From: Echinometra lucunter
Lineage: Eukaryota > Echinodermata > Echinoidea > Camarodonta > Echinometridae
Assembly (NCBI GenBank): GCA_029962745.1
Contig: CM057152.1
Span: 20,705,310-20,769,309 of the forward strand
Reading direction: 5' to 3'
Length of the DNA stretch: 64,000 nt
The notes under the pieces: model-generated
What the model saw: the letters and a program-made list of their open reading frames with translations, nothing else
Databases searched by the model: none
Told to the model about the DNA's origin: nothing
Made by a program: the position numbers and the translations under genes
Shown: positions 60,869-64,000 of the stretch, piece by piece
How positions within the stretch are numbered: the first letter of the stretch is position 1
Layout of the letters: each line of letters opens with the position of its first letter

Positions 60869-61454
60869 TGTTAAGTGTCTGTATACACACGACCCCCCCC
60901 CCCCCCTTCCCCATTGTACCAATGGGTGACTAACTAAGGGCATGACTAGAGGTCGAGAGGCAGGTCGGGTCTTTTTATTTCGACTTGATTGGCGAATATC
61001 TGTTATACTTGAACTATTTCGGCCTAATTGTGATGTAAGTCCCCTCTCATTGAGAGGGGCAACTTTTGCCAAAACTCTCTTTTCTTTGAGCATGAACTGT
61101 TATTAAATATTTGCTACTAGTGCTATCATGTAATTATCAAGGGGGGGGGGGTGGGTAACTGCAGCATATGTGAACACTAAAAACAAAAAAGAAAGGCAGT
61201 GGTTTGCAAATGGAAATCGGAATGAGCCTTTAGTCTAACTTCATATGAGAACCCTACTAGGTCATGCACCCGAATGCAAGGTTATACTTAACCTCCCACC
61301 AATATTAGTCTATACAGGGGCAATTGCCAACTATAGGCAACGTTTAGCCGAGGTCATTTTTATTACCTTGCAGTTTGTACACAGTGAGAATTGAAATGGA
61401 CATTTTGGAGAATTATTTCCTTTTTGTTCATTTTCTTTTTTGCAGATATTCTTC

Positions 61455-64000
61455 ATGATGTCCCTTGATCAACCTGCTCCCATTCAGTTCTTGTCTCAAG
61501 CGGTTAAAAATCAACTTAGGTCGGGTGTTGCCGCACCATCAGTTGTCCAGTGTGTGGAGGAATTAGTTGTGAATAGCATCGATGCTGGAGCCTCTTGTAT
61601 TGCTGTTCGAGTTGATTTGCCAGATTGTAAGATTCAGGTGATAGACAATGGAGAGGGAATCACGCAAGATGATATGTCCTATGTTGGTGAGAGATATGCT
61701 ACTAGTAAGTGCCACAACACAAAAGATCTTGAGAACATATCCCAGTATGGATACAGAGGGGAAGCACTTGCTAGTATCAGGGAGATTGCATCTGTACTTG
61801 ATATCAGTTCACGCGCAAGAGGTTCTGAGGTAACCTGCAGTAAACTTTTTCGACATGGAAAAGATCAAGGTATCTCAAAGGATCCCAAAGTGAGGCCCAG
61901 TGGTGGGACAACAGTGACAGCTCACAATGTCTTTTATAACTTACCTGTGAGGCGCAAGATGCTCTGCTCTCCTTTAGCGTTTGAACAAATTTGCAAGCGT
62001 TTGCAAGCAATTTCCCTGATTCATCCTCAAATCTCGCTGACTCTACGAAATGACAGCACAGGGGTAAAGTCAATACAAACTCACAGCTGTTCATCTGTTG
62101 TTCAAACGTTTGGTTATCTCTTTGGCAAGGATATAGCAGATTGCTTGATGGAGGTGAATCACATTCATCAACCCTTCAACATTTCAGGCTTTATTGGGAC
62201 AACAAGTCATCGTAACAAGTCCTTGCAGTTTGTGTTTGTAAATGGCAGATTGGTACTGCAGACAAAACTACACAAATTGATGAATGAACTCCTTGGTAAC
62301 TCACTAGTTACAAAGAATAAAGGGAAAAGTCAAGACACGGCTCAAGGATGCAGTGTGAAGTCTAGCTCTACAACCTGCCAGCCAAGCCCTGGAGGGAACC
62401 ATATTGAGTATGGCATCTTCGTTTTGAATATCACTTGCCCTCGTAATGAGTATGATATCACATTAGACCCTTCTAAGACCTTGATTGAGTTTAGAGACTG
62501 GGAAGCAGCTTTAACTTCTGTGCATGAGCTGGTTACATGTTTTCTTCAGAGAGAACATCTCACAATGAAGCTAACCCCAGCTCATACTGGTATCGAAGAT
62601 GGACTACAAGAGAGAGCTCCATTATCAAATGATGATCTTGAATTGAAGGATACAGATGTTTGTGCCATCAGTACCACTGATTGTAAAAATGCTGTGCAGT
62701 CAACATGCGTAAGGAGACAGACCTCTAGAATCCTTGAACCGGACGTTAGTGTGGCTATCGAGGACCGGAATCCTTGTGTTGCAGAGACAGTAGTTTGCAA
62801 AAATGGGGCAAGAGATGTGGCATACAATGATCAATCTTCAGACAATCACCACAAGTCTCCAGATGCCCTTAAAGATGCTAGTGACAAGGTGGATGAACCT
62901 GCATTAACTCACTTAGATTTGACTGAAACACCTATTCCTCAAAGTGAGCTGGACTTTCATGCTGATAAGGAGATAAGTTTGCCAACATACACAGGTAACC
63001 ATGCTGATCCTGAGCCCTGTGGGGACAACTGGCCTACCAGTCCTGTGGAAACAACAAATGCTGATAAGCAGGCAGATGTTGGTCCTGTAAAGACTTGTTC
63101 AGAGATTACAGATGTCTCGCCTTGTCATGGAGGAGAAAGTAAAACCTGTAAGGAAGCTCTCTTGTTATTGTCCTCTTCAGAACCTGATGTTGGTTCTAGT
63201 GAAGAGACTCTTAGTAGCAGTGAAGTTGAAATGGGAACACCCAAGTCAGATAACCACCAGTGTTGTGATGGTCGCTGTATGTCCTTTCGAAATGAGCATA
63301 CCGACTCGGGGCGAGAACTTTTAGATCTTGTTTCCCCACGAACCAAGCTTGCTGTGAAGGCAAGGACCTCCCTGTCAATGTTCAGGCGATCAGTAAAGAA
63401 GAAGAGATTAGCAAAGGCAGCAAAAGATGACTCGTCTAAGAAATCTGGACAGAAGATCAACAAGCAGCTGCAGTTTGTTACAGCCAGTGAACACAAAACA
63501 ATTGCATTGAGGTGGCACAGGAGTCCAGGATTTCGAAGCAGACTGGAGAGCCTTAATGTCAAATGTAAAGAAAGGCAGGGCAGTCCAGAGAACCCAGTAA
63601 TGAGTGTCCTTCATCACACACTATCATCATCCAGTGAACCCAACCAGCAAAAGGATGGTATGAGTGCCCCCAGTACACTAAGTGGTCACTCTCGGAAGGA
63701 AGTTTGTCAAAGTTCTCAGCAGGCAAGTACCAGTGGCAATACTGAATCTGATACTCAAAGGAAGGATCTTCATGTAACAGAAATACTTGAAATCACTGGT
63801 GCATTTGAGCATGTTGATTGCAAGCGCAATGTATCTACTGTCAACACAGTTGAGGAGGAAATCAACCCAGTTGAAGATGAAGAATTCTCTGTTAAACCTG
63901 TGGACAGGCATATCACAATTGATGCATCCAGAGATGAATGTACAGACCTCACTACTGAAAAACATTTTTTACGAAACAAAGAAGGAGTGGATGCAAATGT
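61455..64000 (+). CDS. MLH3: MLH3, MutL-homologue DNA mismatch repair protein, N-terminal part (runs off window)
   Basis: An uninterrupted frame of 848 codons plus two bases starts at ATG 61455 (a second ATG follows at 61458), just after a TTTTTTGCAG acceptor at 61445/61446. The N-terminal ~340 residues form the GHKL ATPase and transducer domain of MutL proteins. Visible motifs are the ATP/Mg motif with E36 and N40 (ELVVNSIDAG), DNGEGI at 64-69, and the MutL signature GYRGEAL at 99-105. After residue ~370 the sequence is Ser/Glu-rich, variable linker, as expected for MLH3. The C-terminal MLH1-binding and endonuclease part lies beyond the window. MLH3 pairs with MLH1 in the nucleus and acts in mismatch repair and in nicking of meiotic crossover intermediates. 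One giant exon holding the start and most of the coding region also agrees with what I recall of vertebrate MLH3. The 5' untranslated exon is upstream; a candidate ends at 58967. Confidence 0.95.
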   Translation, partial: MMSLDQPAPIQFLSQAVKNQLRSGVAAPSVVQCVEELVVNSIDAGASCIAVRVDLPDCKIQVIDNGEGITQDDMSYVGERYATSKCHNTKDLENISQYGYRGEALASIREIASVLDISSRARGSEVTCSKLFRHGKDQGISKDPKVRPSGGTTVTAHNVFYNLPVRRKMLCSPLAFEQICKRLQAISLIHPQISLTLRNDSTGVKSIQTHSCSSVVQTFGYLFGKDIADCLMEVNHIHQPFNISGFIGTTSHRNKSLQFVFVNGRLVLQTKLHKLMNELLGNSLVTKNKGKSQDTAQGCSVKSSSTTCQPSPGGNHIEYGIFVLNITCPRNEYDITLDPSKTLIEFRDWEAALTSVHELVTCFLQREHLTMKLTPAHTGIEDGLQERAPLSNDDLELKDTDVCAISTTDCKNAVQSTCVRRQTSRILEPDVSVAIEDRNPCVAETVVCKNGARDVAYNDQSSDNHHKSPDALKDASDKVDEPALTHLDLTETPIPQSELDFHADKEISLPTYTGNHADPEPCGDNWPTSPVETTNADKQADVGPVKTCSEITDVSPCHGGESKTCKEALLLLSSSEPDVGSSEETLSSSEVEMGTPKSDNHQCCDGRCMSFRNEHTDSGRELLDLVSPRTKLAVKARTSLSMFRRSVKKKRLAKAAKDDSSKKSGQKINKQLQFVTASEHKTIALRWHRSPGFRSRLESLNVKCKERQGSPENPVMSVLHHTLSSSSEPNQQKDGMSAPSTLSGHSRKEVCQSSQQASTSGNTESDTQRKDLHVTEILEITGAFEHVDCKRNVSTVNTVEEEINPVEDEEFSVKPVDRHITIDASRDECTDLTTEKHFLRNKEGVDAN

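Noticed and set aside
60623..61093. 156-residue minus-strand frame upstream of MLH3
   Set aside because: It crosses a diverged inverted repeat and a poly-C run, and shows no domain or splice support.

Overview
This is a eukaryotic nuclear window, most likely from a marine invertebrate deuterostome. An echinoderm of the sea-urchin type is my best guess. The evidence is AT-rich DNA with frequent ACATGTA-type words, intron-rich genes with GT-AG introns, very dense non-autonomous DNA transposons (many flanked by TTAA), and genes whose clearest relatives are the animal proteins ZC2HC1C and MLH3. The species call is inference from style. There is no bacterial gene organisation, CRISPR array or recognisable tRNA/rRNA.

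Layout. (1) 1-5.8 kb: repeats, a 500-base assembly gap at 2858-3357, and probably the unresolved 3' end of gene A. (2) 5.8-24.3 kb, minus strand: gene A. I could join 13 coding exons in frame, giving 1184 complete codons from an ATG at 23198 to a splice donor at 5811/5812. It encodes a long coiled-coil and acidic protein that I do not recognise. Its introns are full of MITEs, several of them in inverted pairs around in-frame exon groups. (3) 24.4-36.7 kb: no gene seen. The region holds a 3.6 kb TTAA-flanked element (25776-29399) with an internal ~225 bp tandem array and a nested hAT-like element, plus several MITEs and foldbacks. (4) 36.7-39.4 kb, minus strand: ZC2HC1C, two coding exons, 645 residues, two C2HC zinc fingers. 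(5) 39.4-47.5 kb: transposon debris, with nested TIR elements and near-perfect hairpins. (6) 47.5-56.1 kb: a ~227 bp satellite in two arrays of opposite orientation (about 23 and 7 copies), separated by a mariner-type MITE and an AGC/AGT microsatellite. (7) 56.8-59.2 kb: a nearly identical inverted duplication whose right arm may hold the MLH3 promoter and first exon. (8) 61.4 kb to the end, plus strand: the large first coding exon of MLH3, open to the window edge.

The two recognisable genes, ZC2HC1C and MLH3, lie head-to-head. From memory this matches the human 14q24.3 arrangement, which suggests an old linkage now stretched by satellite and transposon insertion. Gene functions: MLH3 is a MutL-family ATPase of mismatch repair and meiotic crossover, ZC2HC1C is a poorly characterised zinc-finger/coiled-coil protein, and gene A is of unknown function. 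Nothing in the sequence indicates that the three act together.
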